NCBI RefSeq assembly: GCF_017876155.1
Contig: NZ_JAGINP010000014.1
Location: 157,028-221,027 of the forward strand
Origin: Azospirillum rugosum
GTDB taxonomy: Bacteria; Pseudomonadota; Alphaproteobacteria; Azospirillales; Azospirillaceae
DNA length: 64,000 nucleotides
Direction of reading: 5' to 3'
This document shows, in pieces, positions 7,968-18,200 of this stretch. The notes beneath the pieces were generated by a model. That model did not search any database and was not told where the DNA came from. It worked only from the letters and a program-made list of their open reading frames with translations. Numbering within the stretch: the stretch's first letter is position 1; every line of letters begins with the position of its first letter. The position numbers were made by a program, and so were the translations under genes.

Positions 7968-8948
7968 CTACCCCCGCGGCGCCGCCGCCCGCCGCAGACG
8001 GTCGTTGATGGCGACGCCCAGCCCCTCGTCCGGGATCGGCATCACGGCAATGGCGCGGGCACCCTCCTGGTCGAGCGACCGCAGGTGGGCGAACAGGTTG
8101 GCCGCCGCCTCGTCCAGGTCGCCCTGGGGGCTCAGGTTCAGGCGGGTCTTGCCGCCGCGGATGAAGCGATCGGGGCCGAAGGTCAGGAAGGCCTCGTCGT
8201 CTTCGGCACTCGTGGCGTTCAGGCGCACGGCGGCGTTGGGGGCGTAGTGGCTTTCCAGCTGGCCGGGCGACTTCGGCGCGTCCGCGCCGCTGGCGTGGCC
8301 GGAAAAGACCGCGATGGGGCCGATCAGCCGCTCGATCTCCTCGCGCAGGACGGCGCCGGGGCGCAGCAGCACCGGAGTTTCCCCGGTCAGGTCGAGCACG
8401 GTGGACTCCAGCCCGACCGGGCACTTGCCGCCGGCCACCACCATGCTCACCCGGTCGCCCAGGCTTTCAATGACGTGCTGCGGCGTGGTCGGGCTGACGG
8501 CGCCGGAGCGGTTGGCGCTGGGTGCTGCGATGGGCTTGCCGGCGGCCTTGAGCACCGCCTGCCCGACCGGGTGGCTGGGCGCGCGCACCGCGACGCTGTC
8601 GAGCCCGGCGGACACCAGCAGCGACAGCCCGGAGTCCGGACGGCGCGGCAGGACCAGGGTCAGCGGGCCGGGCCAGAACTGGTGGACCAGCTCCACCGCG
8701 CGCTCGTCGAAGACGGCGATGGCCTCGCCGGCCTCCAGGTCGGGGACGTGAACGATCAGCGGGTTGAACTGCGGCCGGCCCTTGGCGGCGTAGATCGCCG
8801 CGACCGCCCGGTCGTTGGTGGCGTCGGCGCCCAGGCCGTAGACCGTCTCGGTCGGGAAGGCGACGAGGTCGCCGCGGCTCAGCGCCTCGCCGGCGCGGGC
8901 GAGGCCCGCCGGGTTGGTCGGGATGATCTCGGGATGCTTGTCGGTCAC
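7968..8948 (-). CDS. L-threonylcarbamoyladenylate synthase (Sua5/YrdC family)
   Basis: Makes threonylcarbamoyl-AMP from threonine, bicarbonate and ATP for the t6A37 modification of ANN-decoding tRNAs. The N-terminal YrdC domain shows LVAFPTETVYGLGADA, YAAKGRPQFNPLIVHV and APSANRSGAVSPTT; the C-terminal part (about residues 200-326) is the Sua5-specific domain, so this is the long Sua5 form rather than short TsaC. A GTG at 8948 is used as start (326 residues); an in-frame TTG at 9011 is possible, and no ATG exists before the conserved region. The gene is divergent from parA. Confidence 0.9.
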   Translation of the reverse strand: MTDKHPEIIPTNPAGLARAGEALSRGDLVAFPTETVYGLGADATNDRAVAAIYAAKGRPQFNPLIVHVPDLEAGEAIAVFDERAVELVHQFWPGPLTLVLPRRPDSGLSLLVSAGLDSVAVRAPSHPVGQAVLKAAGKPIAAPSANRSGAVSPTTPQHVIESLGDRVSMVVAGGKCPVGLESTVLDLTGETPVLLRPGAVLREEIERLIGPIAVFSGHASGADAPKSPGQLESHYAPNAAVRLNATSAEDDEAFLTFGPDRFIRGGKTRLNLSPQGDLDEAAANLFAHLRSLDQEGARAIAVMPIPDEGLGVAINDRLRRAAAPRG

Positions 8949-9059
8949 GGGATGCTTTGTAATGGGTCCGCCGGTGAAGTCAATTCGCGCGGTTGCGCTG
9001 GCTCTGTCCAAGCCTTATGACGGGTATGCGCGATAAACAACCAAATGATGGGTGTGGGC

Positions 9060-9707
9060 ATGGCGGGCAAGGTCTTCACCGTGGCGCAGCAGAAGGGCGG
9101 GGCCGGCAAGACCACCCTGGTCGCCCATTTGGCGATCGCCTGGATGCAGCTCGGCCGGTCCGTCGCCACGGTGGACATCGACCCGCAGGGCAGCCTGACC
9201 CGCTGGCACGAGGTGCGGCATGAGGCCACGGGCGGGCAGCCCGGCTTCACCCACGTGCAGATCACCGGCTGGCGCACCCAGACGGAGGTGGAGAAGCTGG
9301 CGCGCAGCCACGACGTGGTGCTGATCGACAGCCCGCCGCACGCCCAGACGGAGGCGCGCATCGCCGTGCGCGCCGCCAGCCTGGTCATCGCGCCCGTCCA
9401 GCCCAGCCCCATGGACCTGTGGGCGGTGCAGCCGACGCTGGACCTCGCCGCGCAGGAGAAGCGCCGCCTTCTGCTGGTGCTGAACCGCGTGCCGCCGCGT
9501 GCCCGCATCGCCGACGAGCTGATCGCCCGCGTGCGCGACCTCGTCGACCCGCCGGCCGTGGACATCGCGGAGGCGCAGATCGGCAACCGCACCGCCTACG
9601 CCGGCACGCTGCTGACGGGGCTTTCGGTGACCGAGGCCGCGCGCAAGACCCAGGCCGCCACGGAGATGCAGGCGCTGGCCGAGGAGATCCTCGGCCGCGC
9701 GGCGTGA
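9060..9707 (+). CDS. ParA-family ATPase
   Basis: A 215-residue P-loop ATPase of the ParA/MinD family. The deviant Walker A box is QQKGGAGKTT, Walker A' lies in VDIDPQGSL and Walker B in VVLIDSPP. Short orphan ParA proteins of this type position plasmids, chemoreceptor arrays or other cargo. No parB or parS-like gene is adjacent, so the cargo is unknown. In-frame ATGs exist at 9045, 9048 and 9060; the last, immediately before AGKVFTVAQQKGG, is chosen, but no clear ribosome-binding site decides. Confidence 0.85.
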   Translation: MAGKVFTVAQQKGGAGKTTLVAHLAIAWMQLGRSVATVDIDPQGSLTRWHEVRHEATGGQPGFTHVQITGWRTQTEVEKLARSHDVVLIDSPPHAQTEARIAVRAASLVIAPVQPSPMDLWAVQPTLDLAAQEKRRLLLVLNRVPPRARIADELIARVRDLVDPPAVDIAEAQIGNRTAYAGTLLTGLSVTEAARKTQAATEMQALAEEILGRAA

Positions 9708-9723
9708 TCGGGCGGAAACGGCC

Positions 9724-10578
9724 TCAGCTGAACCAGATCTGGAACATCAGCCGGTCGCGGTCGGTCGGCGGCATGGCCCGGTGGTAGCAGGACGTGTCCT
9801 CCAGGAAGCCCGTCCCGGCCGGCCCCTCCACCACCATCAGCCGGTCGCGGCCGAAGTGGGCCAGCACCTCCTCCTCCGGCGCGTTGGCGGAGCCCAGCAG
9901 CATCCGGATCGACTTGCCGCGGTGCGACCCGCGGACGAGGGCGTGCGCCCCGGCCCCGGCGGTCACGTCGGTCAGGTAGAAGGACGCGGAGCAGAAGTGG
10001 AAGTCGTGCACGTCGTAGTGCCAGTCGATGGTCTGGCCCAGGCGCCGCCGCTCCTCGTCCGTCGCGTCGGTGACGAAGCTCCAGAACAGGCGCGGGATGG
10101 TCTTGGTCGGGGCGTAGCCCAGGAAGTCGGTCACGGCGGCCAGCAGGGCCGGGTCGCGGCAGACGCGGCGGATGGCCGCGCAGTCCGACGGTTGCGGCGC
10201 CATCGCCAGGACGACCGGCGTGCCGTCGGCCAGCCGCCCGCCCTGCACGTCCGACCGCCAGAACAGCCGCTCGTCGCCGCGCGTCCCGATCGGCGTGGTC
10301 TCCGCGAAATCAACGATGTCCCGCACGGTGTCGGCCGGCAGGTCGAAGCCGAAGGCGATGGAGTCCCGGCGCAGCGCGTCCCGTGCCTCGTGCGTCCGGA
10401 CCAGGGGAAACAGCGTGTCCGGCAGGGTCATGTTCTGCGGGGGAGGCCAAGTGGCGTGGCGCGGCTTGGGCGCGATGCGCCGCAAGGCGCTGTAGCTTCG
10501 ACGAACCGTTTCAAATCGACCGAGGGCATAATGCAGCTCACCGGCGGCGAGGCGCCGGGCAATATTGGCAACATTCAT
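9724..10578 (-). CDS. PhyH-type Fe(II)/2-oxoglutarate dioxygenase-like protein
   Basis: A 284-residue protein resembling phytanoyl-CoA dioxygenase-family oxygenases, which use Fe(II) and 2-oxoglutarate to hydroxylate small molecules. The facial triad can be placed: His187-x-Asp189 in TIDWHYDVHDFHF and His266 in DTSCYHRAMPP, with Arg274 a candidate 2-oxoglutarate ligand. ATG at 10578 begins MNVANIARRLAAGELHYALG; the open frame upstream is intergenic. It converges on parA (16 bases between stops). Substrate unknown. Confidence 0.8.
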   Translation of the reverse strand: MNVANIARRLAAGELHYALGRFETVRRSYSALRRIAPKPRHATWPPPQNMTLPDTLFPLVRTHEARDALRRDSIAFGFDLPADTVRDIVDFAETTPIGTRGDERLFWRSDVQGGRLADGTPVVLAMAPQPSDCAAIRRVCRDPALLAAVTDFLGYAPTKTIPRLFWSFVTDATDEERRRLGQTIDWHYDVHDFHFCSASFYLTDVTAGAGAHALVRGSHRGKSIRMLLGSANAPEEEVLAHFGRDRLMVVEGPAGTGFLEDTSCYHRAMPPTDRDRLMFQIWFS

Positions 10579-10744
10579 GGCGGAGCATCCTTCGTCGAGG
10601 CGGTCGGTGCGCGTCGTTTGAGGATCGAACTGCCGAACTTTATGATTATTTGTGCGTACCGGGAACAAATCTAACGTCGTACGCCGACGCGAAGGAGGAA
10701 TAGCCCCGCCCGAGGGAGTCTTTCGGAGGAGGGGACGCGTGGGG

Positions 10745-11140
10745 TCACAGGGGCAAGGCTGGCTGGGCGTCCGTTTGCGAAAAGTCATTCCCCTTGAAGA
10801 GCAGGGGCTGCCCGAGGTCGAGCGCCAGCGCATAGGAGCAGCAGTCCCCCATGTTCAGCTTCGCCGGGTGATGACCCCGGCCAAACCGCTGGTGTGCGCC
10901 CACGGCCAATTCGGCAAGGTGGCGGGTCAGTGGCACGACGTCTACGGCAAAGGCGTCCAAGATCGCCACGGCCTGTTCGAAGCCGCGCGTTCCCAGGCGG
11001 GAGCGGGCCACGATGCCGATCTCAATCATCGACATCACACTCATGAAGCGGTTCGGCGCCGTCGCGATCACGTTCAGGAAGCGGTCGCGCTCCGGTTCCT
11101 TCAGCAGGATCGCCAGGATCGCGGAGCTATCGATCACCAT
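10745..11140 (-). CDS. vapC: VapC-type PIN-domain toxin
   Basis: A 131-residue PIN-domain ribonuclease of a type II toxin-antitoxin pair. The acidic active-site residues are visible: Asp4 (MVIDSSAILAIL), Glu40 (MSMIEIGI), Asp99 (NMGDCCSYALA) and Asp119 (KGNDFSQT). VapC toxins cleave tRNA or rRNA unless bound by VapB. Its ATG at 11140 overlaps the upstream antitoxin gene by 14 bases, implying translational coupling; an ATG at 11158 is also in frame. The triad appears intact, so the toxin should be functional. Confidence 0.9.
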   Translation of the reverse strand: MVIDSSAILAILLKEPERDRFLNVIATAPNRFMSVMSMIEIGIVARSRLGTRGFEQAVAILDAFAVDVVPLTRHLAELAVGAHQRFGRGHHPAKLNMGDCCSYALALDLGQPLLFKGNDFSQTDAQPALPL

Positions 11141-11411
11141 CGAAGGCCCCGCTTTCATCGTATCCCAGGATGTCCTCGGGGCTTCGCTCGTCCAGCACCG
11201 GCAACCGGTCGATGTCGGCAACGATGGCGCGGACCTTGGCGAGCGTTGCCGCCGGATCGTCGAGCGGACGCGGTTCGGGGTGCACCGGACGTTCCATCCT
11301 TGCCCATTCCGTCCGCAAGGCGTTGAGCACGACGTCGTCGATCGCCAGCCCGCGACGGGACGCCAGGTCGTGGGCGATGCGCTCGGCTTCCGGGTTGCGG
11401 ATGGTCAGCAT
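11127..11411 (-). CDS. vapB: VapB-type antitoxin (PSK operon transcription factor family)
   Basis: A 94-residue antitoxin partner of the PIN toxin. The N-terminus MLTIRNPEAERIAHDLASRR is the typical Rv0623/PSK-type DNA-binding segment, and the C-terminal tail (DERSPEDILGYDESGAFDGD) is the acidic toxin-binding region. The ATG at 11411 is used; an in-frame GTG 30 bases earlier is less likely. Such antitoxins repress their own operon as a complex with VapC. Confidence 0.88.
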   Translation of the reverse strand: MLTIRNPEAERIAHDLASRRGLAIDDVVLNALRTEWARMERPVHPEPRPLDDPAATLAKVRAIVADIDRLPVLDERSPEDILGYDESGAFDGDR

Positions 11412-11483
11412 GGGCACACGTCCGATGGCGGGAATAACCACAATCTACGACGCGTGCCCTGCCCAGGCAACCCGGCCCTGCGG

Positions 11484-11993
11484 TTAGAGGGCTTTCAGCG
11501 CCTTCAGCACCGCGTCGACGTGGCCGGTGACCTTCACCTTGCGCCAGACGTTGCGGACGATGCCGTCCTTGTCGATCAGGAAGGTGGCGCGCTCCAGCCC
11601 CATGTACTTGCGGCCGTACATGCTCTTCTCCACCCAGACGCCGTAGGCCTCGGCGACCTTCGTCTCCTTGTCGGAGGCGAGGATGAAGGGCAGCTCGTAC
11701 TTGGCCTTGAACTTGTCGTGGCTGGCGACGCTGTCCTTGGACACGCCGATCACCACGGCGTCGGCCCCGCGGAAGTTCGGGAACTGGTCGCGGAAGCCGC
11801 AGGCCTCCGACGTGCAGCCGGAGGTGTCGTCCTTCGGATAGAAGTACAGGATCACCGGCGTGCCCTTCAGCGCGGACAGCGTGACGCTGCCGCCGCCGTC
11901 CGTCGGCATGGTGAAGTCGGGGGCGGCGGTGCTCGCTTCGATGGCGGGGGCCGTGGTTTGGTCGGCGGTCTGGTCGGCGGTCTGGTCGGTCAT
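11484..11993 (-). CDS. bcp: Thiol peroxidase Bcp (AhpC/TSA family)
   Basis: A 169-residue peroxiredoxin reducing hydrogen and organic peroxides in the cytosol. YFYPKDDTSGCTSEACGFRD contains peroxidatic Cys60 and Cys65, the spacing of Bcp-type enzymes with an intramolecular partner. The N-terminal 20 residues are an unusual repetitive extension (TADQTADQT) encoded by a 12-base tandem repeat. The start codon overlaps the stop of glnE by four bases (ATGA), so the two genes are translationally coupled. Confidence 0.93.
   Translation of the reverse strand: MTDQTADQTADQTTAPAIEASTAAPDFTMPTDGGGSVTLSALKGTPVILYFYPKDDTSGCTSEACGFRDQFPNFRGADAVVIGVSKDSVASHDKFKAKYELPFILASDKETKVAEAYGVWVEKSMYGRKYMGLERATFLIDKDGIVRNVWRKVKVTGHVDAVLKALKAL
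11955..11990 (-). repeat. Three 12-base tandem units in the bcp N-terminus
   Basis: Three near-identical copies of GGTCTGGTCGGC (first unit with one change) lie within the first codons of bcp, encoding T-A-D-Q repeats. Unit length is a multiple of three, so copy-number change would not shift the frame. Confidence 0.8.
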
Positions 11994-14977
11994 GGGAGTT
12001 TGACTTCTTCGTTGGTCTCTGGGGGAGGCAGCCTCGACGCCGGTTCCTCGACCAGGGCCACGAAATGGGCATGGGCGCGGGCGGCGATGGCCCGGATTCT
12101 GGCGTCCAGCGCGGCGAAGTCAACCGCCGGCTCCTCCTCTGGAAAGGCCGCGCGCGACAGCCCCTCCAGCAGGGTCGGCGACGCCTGCCCGGGTTCCAGC
12201 GTATCCTCCGTGGTCAGGCGCAGGAAGCCCTGCACCCGCCGCCACAGCGTCAGGGTGGACACCAGCTCCGCCCCGACCTCCGGCGCCAGCAGCCCGGCGG
12301 CGGTGGCGTTCTCCAGCGCCGTCGCCGTGCCGATGGACAGGATTTCCGGATGGTCGTGGCCGTGGCGGAGCTGGAGGTACTGCGCCGTGAACTCGATGTC
12401 GATCAGCCCGCCGCGCGCGTATTTCAGGTTCCACGGGTTGTCGGTGCCGAACTCCTTGTCGATGCGGCGGCGCATGTCGGCCACGTCCCACAGCACCTTG
12501 TCCGGGTCGCGCGGCCGGGTCAGCACGGCGCGGATCGCGGCCTCCACCTTGGCGGCGAGTTGCGAATCGCCGCCAATCACGCGGGCGCGGGTCAGGGCCA
12601 TGTGCTCCCAGGTCCAGGCGTCCTTCGCCTGATAGCCGGTGAAGGCCTCCAGGGACGTGGCGAGCGGCCCGGCGTTGCCCGACGGGCGCAGCCGCATGTC
12701 GACCTCGTACAGCCGCCCGTCGGCCATCGGCGCGGTGATGGCGTTGGTCAGCCGCTGCGTCAGCTTGATGTAGTATTCGTTGGTGGCCAGCGGCTTGGCC
12801 CCGTCGGACATCCGCGCCTCGGGCGGTGCCTCATACACCACGATCAGGTCGATGTCGGAGGTGATGGTCAGCTGCCGGCTGCCCAGCTTGCCCATCGCCA
12901 CCACCACCCAGGCGCCGCCCGGAACATGGCCGTGGCGGGCGGCGAACTCCTCCTCCACGCGGTGCGCCAGCTCCGGCACGACCACGTCGGCGAGGTCGGC
13001 CAGGAAGGGGCCGCAGCGGTCGCCGTCGGTGATGCCGCGCAGGATGTGCGCCCCGGCGCGGAAGCGCTGGTCGTTGGTCCAGCGCCGCGACAGGGTCAGC
13101 ACATCCTCGAAGTCGCGGGCGCCGGCCAGCACGCGCCCGTACTCCGCCTCCAGCCCGGCGCGGTCGGGCAGCGGGTCGAAGAAGTCGGGCGAGATGACGG
13201 CGTCGAGCAGCGACGGGTTGCGCGACAGCGTCTCCGCCAGCCGGGGCGCGGTGCCCATGATCTCCGCCACCAGGGCCAGCAGCCAGGGGTTGGCGATGAA
13301 CAGGGAGAACAGCCCGACGCCGGCCGGCAGCCGGCCGAGGAAGCCGTCGAACTTCACCAGCGCCTCGTCCGGCGCGGGCGTCTTGGCGAGGTCGTTGAGG
13401 ATGGTCGGCACCAGCTCGGTCAGCAGCTCCCGCGCGCGGCCGGAGCGGGTGGAGCGGTAGCGGCCGCGGTGCCAGGTGGACACCACGGCAATCACCCGGC
13501 TGGGATCGCGGTAGCCCATGCCGCGCAGGGTCTCCACCGTGCCGGGGTCGTCGTCGGTGCCGGTGAAGACGAGGTTGCCGGGGCCGGACAGGGACGGCGC
13601 CTCCTCGAACAGCTCGGCGTAGCGGTCCTCCACGCGGCCGAGCCGGGACAGCAGGTCGGCGCGGAACTCCTCGACGTCATCGTAGCCGAGGAAGGTCGCC
13701 AAGTGCGCGACCCCGGCGTCGTCGGCGGGGATCTGGTGGGTCTGCCGGTCGTCGATCATCTGGATGCGGTGCTCGACCCGGCGCAGGAAGCGGTAGGCCT
13801 CCTCCAGTTCCTCCACCGCCACTGACGGTACGCGGCCGACGGCGCACAGCGCCTTGTTGGCCAGCAGGGTGGGGGCGATGCGCACGCGCGTGTCGCGCCC
13901 GCCGAAGATCAGCTGCTGGGTCTGGGCGAAGAACTCGATCTCGCGGATTCCGCCGCGCCCCACCTTGATGTCGTGGCCGTTGACGGTCACTTCTCGGTGG
14001 CCCTTGTGGGCGTTGATCTGACGCTTGATGGAATGGATGTCCTGAATGGCCGCGAAATCGAGGTTCCTCCGCCACACGAACGGTTCCAGGATGCGCAGGA
14101 ACTGGCGGCCGGCCTCGGGATCGCCGGCGATCGGGCGGGCCTTGATCATGGCCGCGCGCTCCCAGTTCTGGCCGACGCTGCCGTAATAAATTTCGGCCGC
14201 CGAGACGGACACCGCGAGCGGCGTGGCCCCGGGATCGGGACGCAACCGCAGATCTGTACGGAAGACGTAGCCGTCCCTGGTCCGTTCATCCATAATGCGG
14301 ACAAGATCGCGCGCGATACGAATGAACGTGCGGGCGAGCTTGTCCGGCTGGGGCGTTTGAACGACGGCATCGTCGTACAGGACGATCAGGTCGATATCGC
14401 TGGAATAGTTGAGCTCGCGCGCACCAAGTTTACCCATGGCAAGCACGATCAGCCCCGACCCGATCCACGGCCGCTGCGGCTCCGGCAGCGTCAGCGTGCC
14501 GGCCTCCGCCGCGCGGCGCAGCAGGTGGTTCGCCGCCATGCGCACCGACGTCTCCGCGATGTCGGACAGGGCGCCCGTGACCTGCTCCAGCGTCCAACGG
14601 TCGGTGATGTCCGCCAGCGCGATCAGCAGGGCCGCGCGCCGCTTGGCGATGCGCAGCGTGGTCATCAGCCGGTCGGTGTTGCGCTCCTCCGCGCTGTCCG
14701 CCTCGACGCCCCGCAGCAGGTCGGCGAAGGCCGCGTCAAACCCGTCCGTCAACGCCCGGCGCAGGAAGGGCAGCTCCCGCGTCAGACTCTGGCCCAGATA
14801 CGGGCTGTTGCCGCACACCGCGTCGATCACCGCCCGCCCCTCGGCGCTGTCGGCGTACGCCTCCGCCCAGGCGCGCACCTCCTCGTCCGCGGCGCCGGCC
14901 GCCTCCTGGCGCCAGCGCTCCAGGCCGCGTTCGGCCAGGGCGGGATCGAAGGGTTTCGGGAGCGTGGTGGTCGGCAT
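11990..14977 (-). CDS. glnE: Bifunctional glutamine synthetase adenylyltransferase/deadenylase
   Basis: GlnE adds and removes AMP on glutamine synthetase in response to PII, glutamine and 2-oxoglutarate, a central nitrogen control in diazotrophs. The 995-residue product has two nucleotidyltransferase domains with linker helices: the deadenylase half has GKLGARELNYSSDIDLIVLY and the adenylyltransferase half GKLGSRQLTITSDIDLIVVY. Both keep the G-S/N-x-D-x-D metal site, so both activities should be present. Length is normal. ATG at 14977 (MPTTTLPKPFDPALAERGLE) is chosen. It forms a two-gene unit with bcp, overlapping it by four bases. Confidence 0.96.
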   Translation of the reverse strand: MPTTTLPKPFDPALAERGLERWRQEAAGAADEEVRAWAEAYADSAEGRAVIDAVCGNSPYLGQSLTRELPFLRRALTDGFDAAFADLLRGVEADSAEERNTDRLMTTLRIAKRRAALLIALADITDRWTLEQVTGALSDIAETSVRMAANHLLRRAAEAGTLTLPEPQRPWIGSGLIVLAMGKLGARELNYSSDIDLIVLYDDAVVQTPQPDKLARTFIRIARDLVRIMDERTRDGYVFRTDLRLRPDPGATPLAVSVSAAEIYYGSVGQNWERAAMIKARPIAGDPEAGRQFLRILEPFVWRRNLDFAAIQDIHSIKRQINAHKGHREVTVNGHDIKVGRGGIREIEFFAQTQQLIFGGRDTRVRIAPTLLANKALCAVGRVPSVAVEELEEAYRFLRRVEHRIQMIDDRQTHQIPADDAGVAHLATFLGYDDVEEFRADLLSRLGRVEDRYAELFEEAPSLSGPGNLVFTGTDDDPGTVETLRGMGYRDPSRVIAVVSTWHRGRYRSTRSGRARELLTELVPTILNDLAKTPAPDEALVKFDGFLGRLPAGVGLFSLFIANPWLLALVAEIMGTAPRLAETLSRNPSLLDAVISPDFFDPLPDRAGLEAEYGRVLAGARDFEDVLTLSRRWTNDQRFRAGAHILRGITDGDRCGPFLADLADVVVPELAHRVEEEFAARHGHVPGGAWVVVAMGKLGSRQLTITSDIDLIVVYEAPPEARMSDGAKPLATNEYYIKLTQRLTNAITAPMADGRLYEVDMRLRPSGNAGPLATSLEAFTGYQAKDAWTWEHMALTRARVIGGDSQLAAKVEAAIRAVLTRPRDPDKVLWDVADMRRRIDKEFGTDNPWNLKYARGGLIDIEFTAQYLQLRHGHDHPEILSIGTATALENATAAGLLAPEVGAELVSTLTLWRRVQGFLRLTTEDTLEPGQASPTLLEGLSRAAFPEEEPAVDFAALDARIRAIAARAHAHFVALVEEPASRLPPPETNEEVKLP

Positions 14978-15086
14978 GGTGTCGGCTATCCCTGCACAAG
15001 AATCGGGCAGAAGGGTGCGCGGTTGTGTGGCTGCGGTCAACCACCCTCGTCATTCTTCCTCTTCCTTCGGGCGAGGGGGCAAGCGC

Positions 15087-15235
15087 GTCCCTCTCCCGCC
15101 CCGGGAGAGGGTGCCCGCGAAGCGGGCGGGTGAGGGTCATGCGAGGATCAACGCGCTGATCCTTGGCGGTACCCTCACCCTTCCCGCGCTTTGCGCGGGC
15201 CCCTTCCCTCTCCCGGGACGGGAGAGGGAATATCA
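15087..15235. repeat. Pair of CCCTCTCCCG palindromes
   Basis: Two palindromes (CCCTCTCCCGCCCCGGGAGA at the left, TCCCGGGACGGGAGAGGG at the right), joined by a segment with GAGGATCA and GATCCTTGG, make a symmetric element about 150 bases long. The right half recurs, inverted, at the right end of the window (63927-64000). Confidence 0.8.
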
Positions 15236-15286
15236 GATGCGATTGCCCTGGCCCCCAGAGGGGAGAGGGAACAAGAGGCTCCGCCC

Positions 15287-18200
15287 GTGATTCGACGCAC
15301 GGCAAAGATCCTGGCCTGGACGACGGCGGGTGCGGTCGCCGTGGTGGGGGCGGCCGGCGGGCTGCTCGCCTGGCGGCTGTCGCAGGGGCCGATCGCGCTT
15401 GCCCCGCTGACGCCCTATGTCGAACGCGCGCTCAGCGACCCGCAGGGGCGCTACGCGGTGGCGGTGGGCGACCTCGTGCTGTCCTGGGTGAACGAGGAGG
15501 GCGGCGGCGGGCTGACCCGGCTCGACCTGCGGGCGTTGCGCGTGCGCGCGGTCAACGCCGATGGGGCGGAGCTTGCGGCCGTGCCGGAGCTGGGCGTCGG
15601 CTTCTCGGTGCAGGCGCTGTTCCTCGGCAAGCTGTCGCCGACTCGGCTCGACGTGGTGCACCCGCGCCTGTCCATCCTGCGGCGCGCCGACGGCAACCTG
15701 GATTTCGACGTCCGTGCCAATCCCCGGCCCGGCGAGCCCGACAAGCCCGACGCGGAGGACGGCCCCGACTTCGCCGGGGAGCTGCTGGCCACGCTGCTCC
15801 AGCCGCCGACCATGGACCGGCCGCTGGGGCTGCTGCGGCAGCTGACCATCATCGGCGCCGACCTGTTGGTGGAAAACCGCATGCTGGGCCTGTCCTGGCA
15901 CGCCAGCCGCGCCGACATCGTGCTGACCCGCAACGGGCAGGAAATCAATGGCGGCGCGCGCATTGCGCTCGACCTCGCGGGCACCAGCGCCGCGGTGGAG
16001 GCCTCCGGCACCTACCGCATGCGGGACGCGGTGACGGAGGGTGCGGTCCGCTTCGAAGGGATCGAGCCGGCGTCGCTGGCCCGCATCGGCCCGGCCCTGG
16101 CGCCGCTCGCCGCGGTGTCCGTGCCGCTGGGCGGGCGGGTGGACGCCACGCTGGACAGCCGGTTCGAGCCGGTGCGCGTCGGCTTCGACCTGCATGGCGG
16201 GGCCGGCGAGGTAGCACTGCCCGCCCTGCGGCCGGACCCCGTGCGGGTGGGCCGCGTGCAGGCGCGCGGGTCGCTGGACGTGCCGGGCCGGCGCGCCGTG
16301 CTGGACCAGCTGACGCTGGCGCTCGACGACCTCACCCTGTCCGGCCGCGGCTCCCTGACGGAAACGGACGACCGCCGCAGCGTCGACGCGCATCTGAGCC
16401 TGGTCCGGGGCGGCCGCACCGCCACGCTGGACCTCGACGGCACGCAGCGGATCGGGCAGGGCGCGGAGGTCGCGGCGCGGCTGTCCGGGCTGGAGCCCGC
16501 GCGCTTCGCCGACCTCGCCCCGGCGCTGGCCCCGCTGGCCGCCGCGCAGGTCCCCCTGTCCGGGACGGCCAGCGCGGTGCTCGACGGGGCGTGGCGGCCG
16601 CGCACCGGCCGCGCCGACCTGACCGCTGGCCCCGGCCGCGTCGAGCTGCCCAGCCGCTTCCCGGAACCGGTGACGGTCGCCTCCGCGTCGCTGTCCGCCG
16701 TGGCGGACCTCACAGAAGGGCGCGTGGACCTGGAGCGTCTGACGCTGGACCTCGGCGGGCCCACGGTGGAGGGCGCCGGCTGGGCGACCCTGCCGAAGGA
16801 CCCCTTCACAAAAAGTGATGAACCGGGCGGCGATGCCGTCGTGGAGGTCGCGGTCACCGCGCGCGACGTGCCGGTGGACGAGCTGCGCCGGCTGTGGCCG
16901 CTCGACGTCGGCAAGAACGCGCGGGACTGGGTGACCAAGAACCTGTCGCACGGCGTCGTGCGGGAGGCGACCGCGACCGCCGGCTTGTCCGGGCCGCTCG
17001 ATGGATCGCAGCCCATACAAGGCACCCACTTCGACGCGACCATCCGCGGCGAGGACATCACGGTGGACTATTTCCACCCGCTGCCCGTGGTGACCAACGC
17101 CGGGGTGGAGGCGACGACCGACGGCAAGACCTTCGCCATCCGCACTAGGGGCGGCCGCATCGACGACGTGCAGCTGGGCGATGGCAGCGTGCTCATCTCC
17201 GGCCTCGACGACGGCAACGAGTTCATGGAGGTGCAGATCCCCTTGCGCGGGCCGGTGCGCACCATCCTGACCGTGATCGACAGCCCGCCGCTGGGCTACC
17301 CCAGCCGCCTCGACCTCGACCCGAAGCGGACGCAGGGCATGGCGGACGCGCAGCTGCACATCCGTTTCCCGCTGCTGGTCGATTTGAAAGTGGAGGACCT
17401 GAACCTCGAAGTCGGGGCGAAGCTGCGCGGCGTCGGCATCGAAAAGGTGGCCGCCGGCCTGACCGCGACGGAGGGCGACCTGACCCTGGCGCTGGACATG
17501 AAGTCCATGGGGGTGAAGGGCACCACCAAGCTGGACGGCATCCCCGTCGCCATCGACTGGAAGGAGCAGTTCAGCTCCACCGCCAAGGGGCCGCGCACGC
17601 GCATCACGGTGAAGGGCGACGTGGACGCCAACGACCTGCGCAGCCACGGCATCGACCTGGCGGAGCATGTCGAGGGGCCGATGGGCGCCGACATCCTGTT
17701 CACCGTCGACCAGAAGCACAAGCTCGCCCTGTCCGCCGGCCTGAACCTGGAGAAGACCCGCCTGCGCATCGACGAGCTGGGCTGGGAGAAGAAGCCCGGC
17801 GTCCCCGGCTCCGGCAAGCTGGCGCTGGAGTTCCAGAAGGACCGGGTGACGCGCGTCACCGGCCTGAACATCGACGCCGGCGGCCTGCGCGCGCAGGCGG
17901 TGGTGGAACTGGCGCAGCCGACCATGGCGGTGTCCAAGGTGCAGGTCAGCCAGCTGTCCGTCGGCCAGACCGACCTGAAGGCCGACGTGACCGTGCGGCC
18001 GGCCCGGGACGGCGAGAAGCTGGGCTACGCCGGGACCATCACGGGCCAGAGCCTGGACGCCCGCGCCCTGATGGGCCGCAACAGCGGTCCTGACAAGAAG
18101 CCCGATCCGCCCGACGGGAAGGCGACCCCGCTGGACTTCAACCTTCGCCTGAACCGCGTCGTGTTCGGCGAGGGGCGCTTCCTGTCGGAGGTGGCCGGGC

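Noticed and set aside
10660..10700. GGAAC sequence resembling an EcfG (-35) promoter on the plus strand
   Set aside because: No convincing CGTT -10 element at the right distance, and no plus-strand gene downstream.
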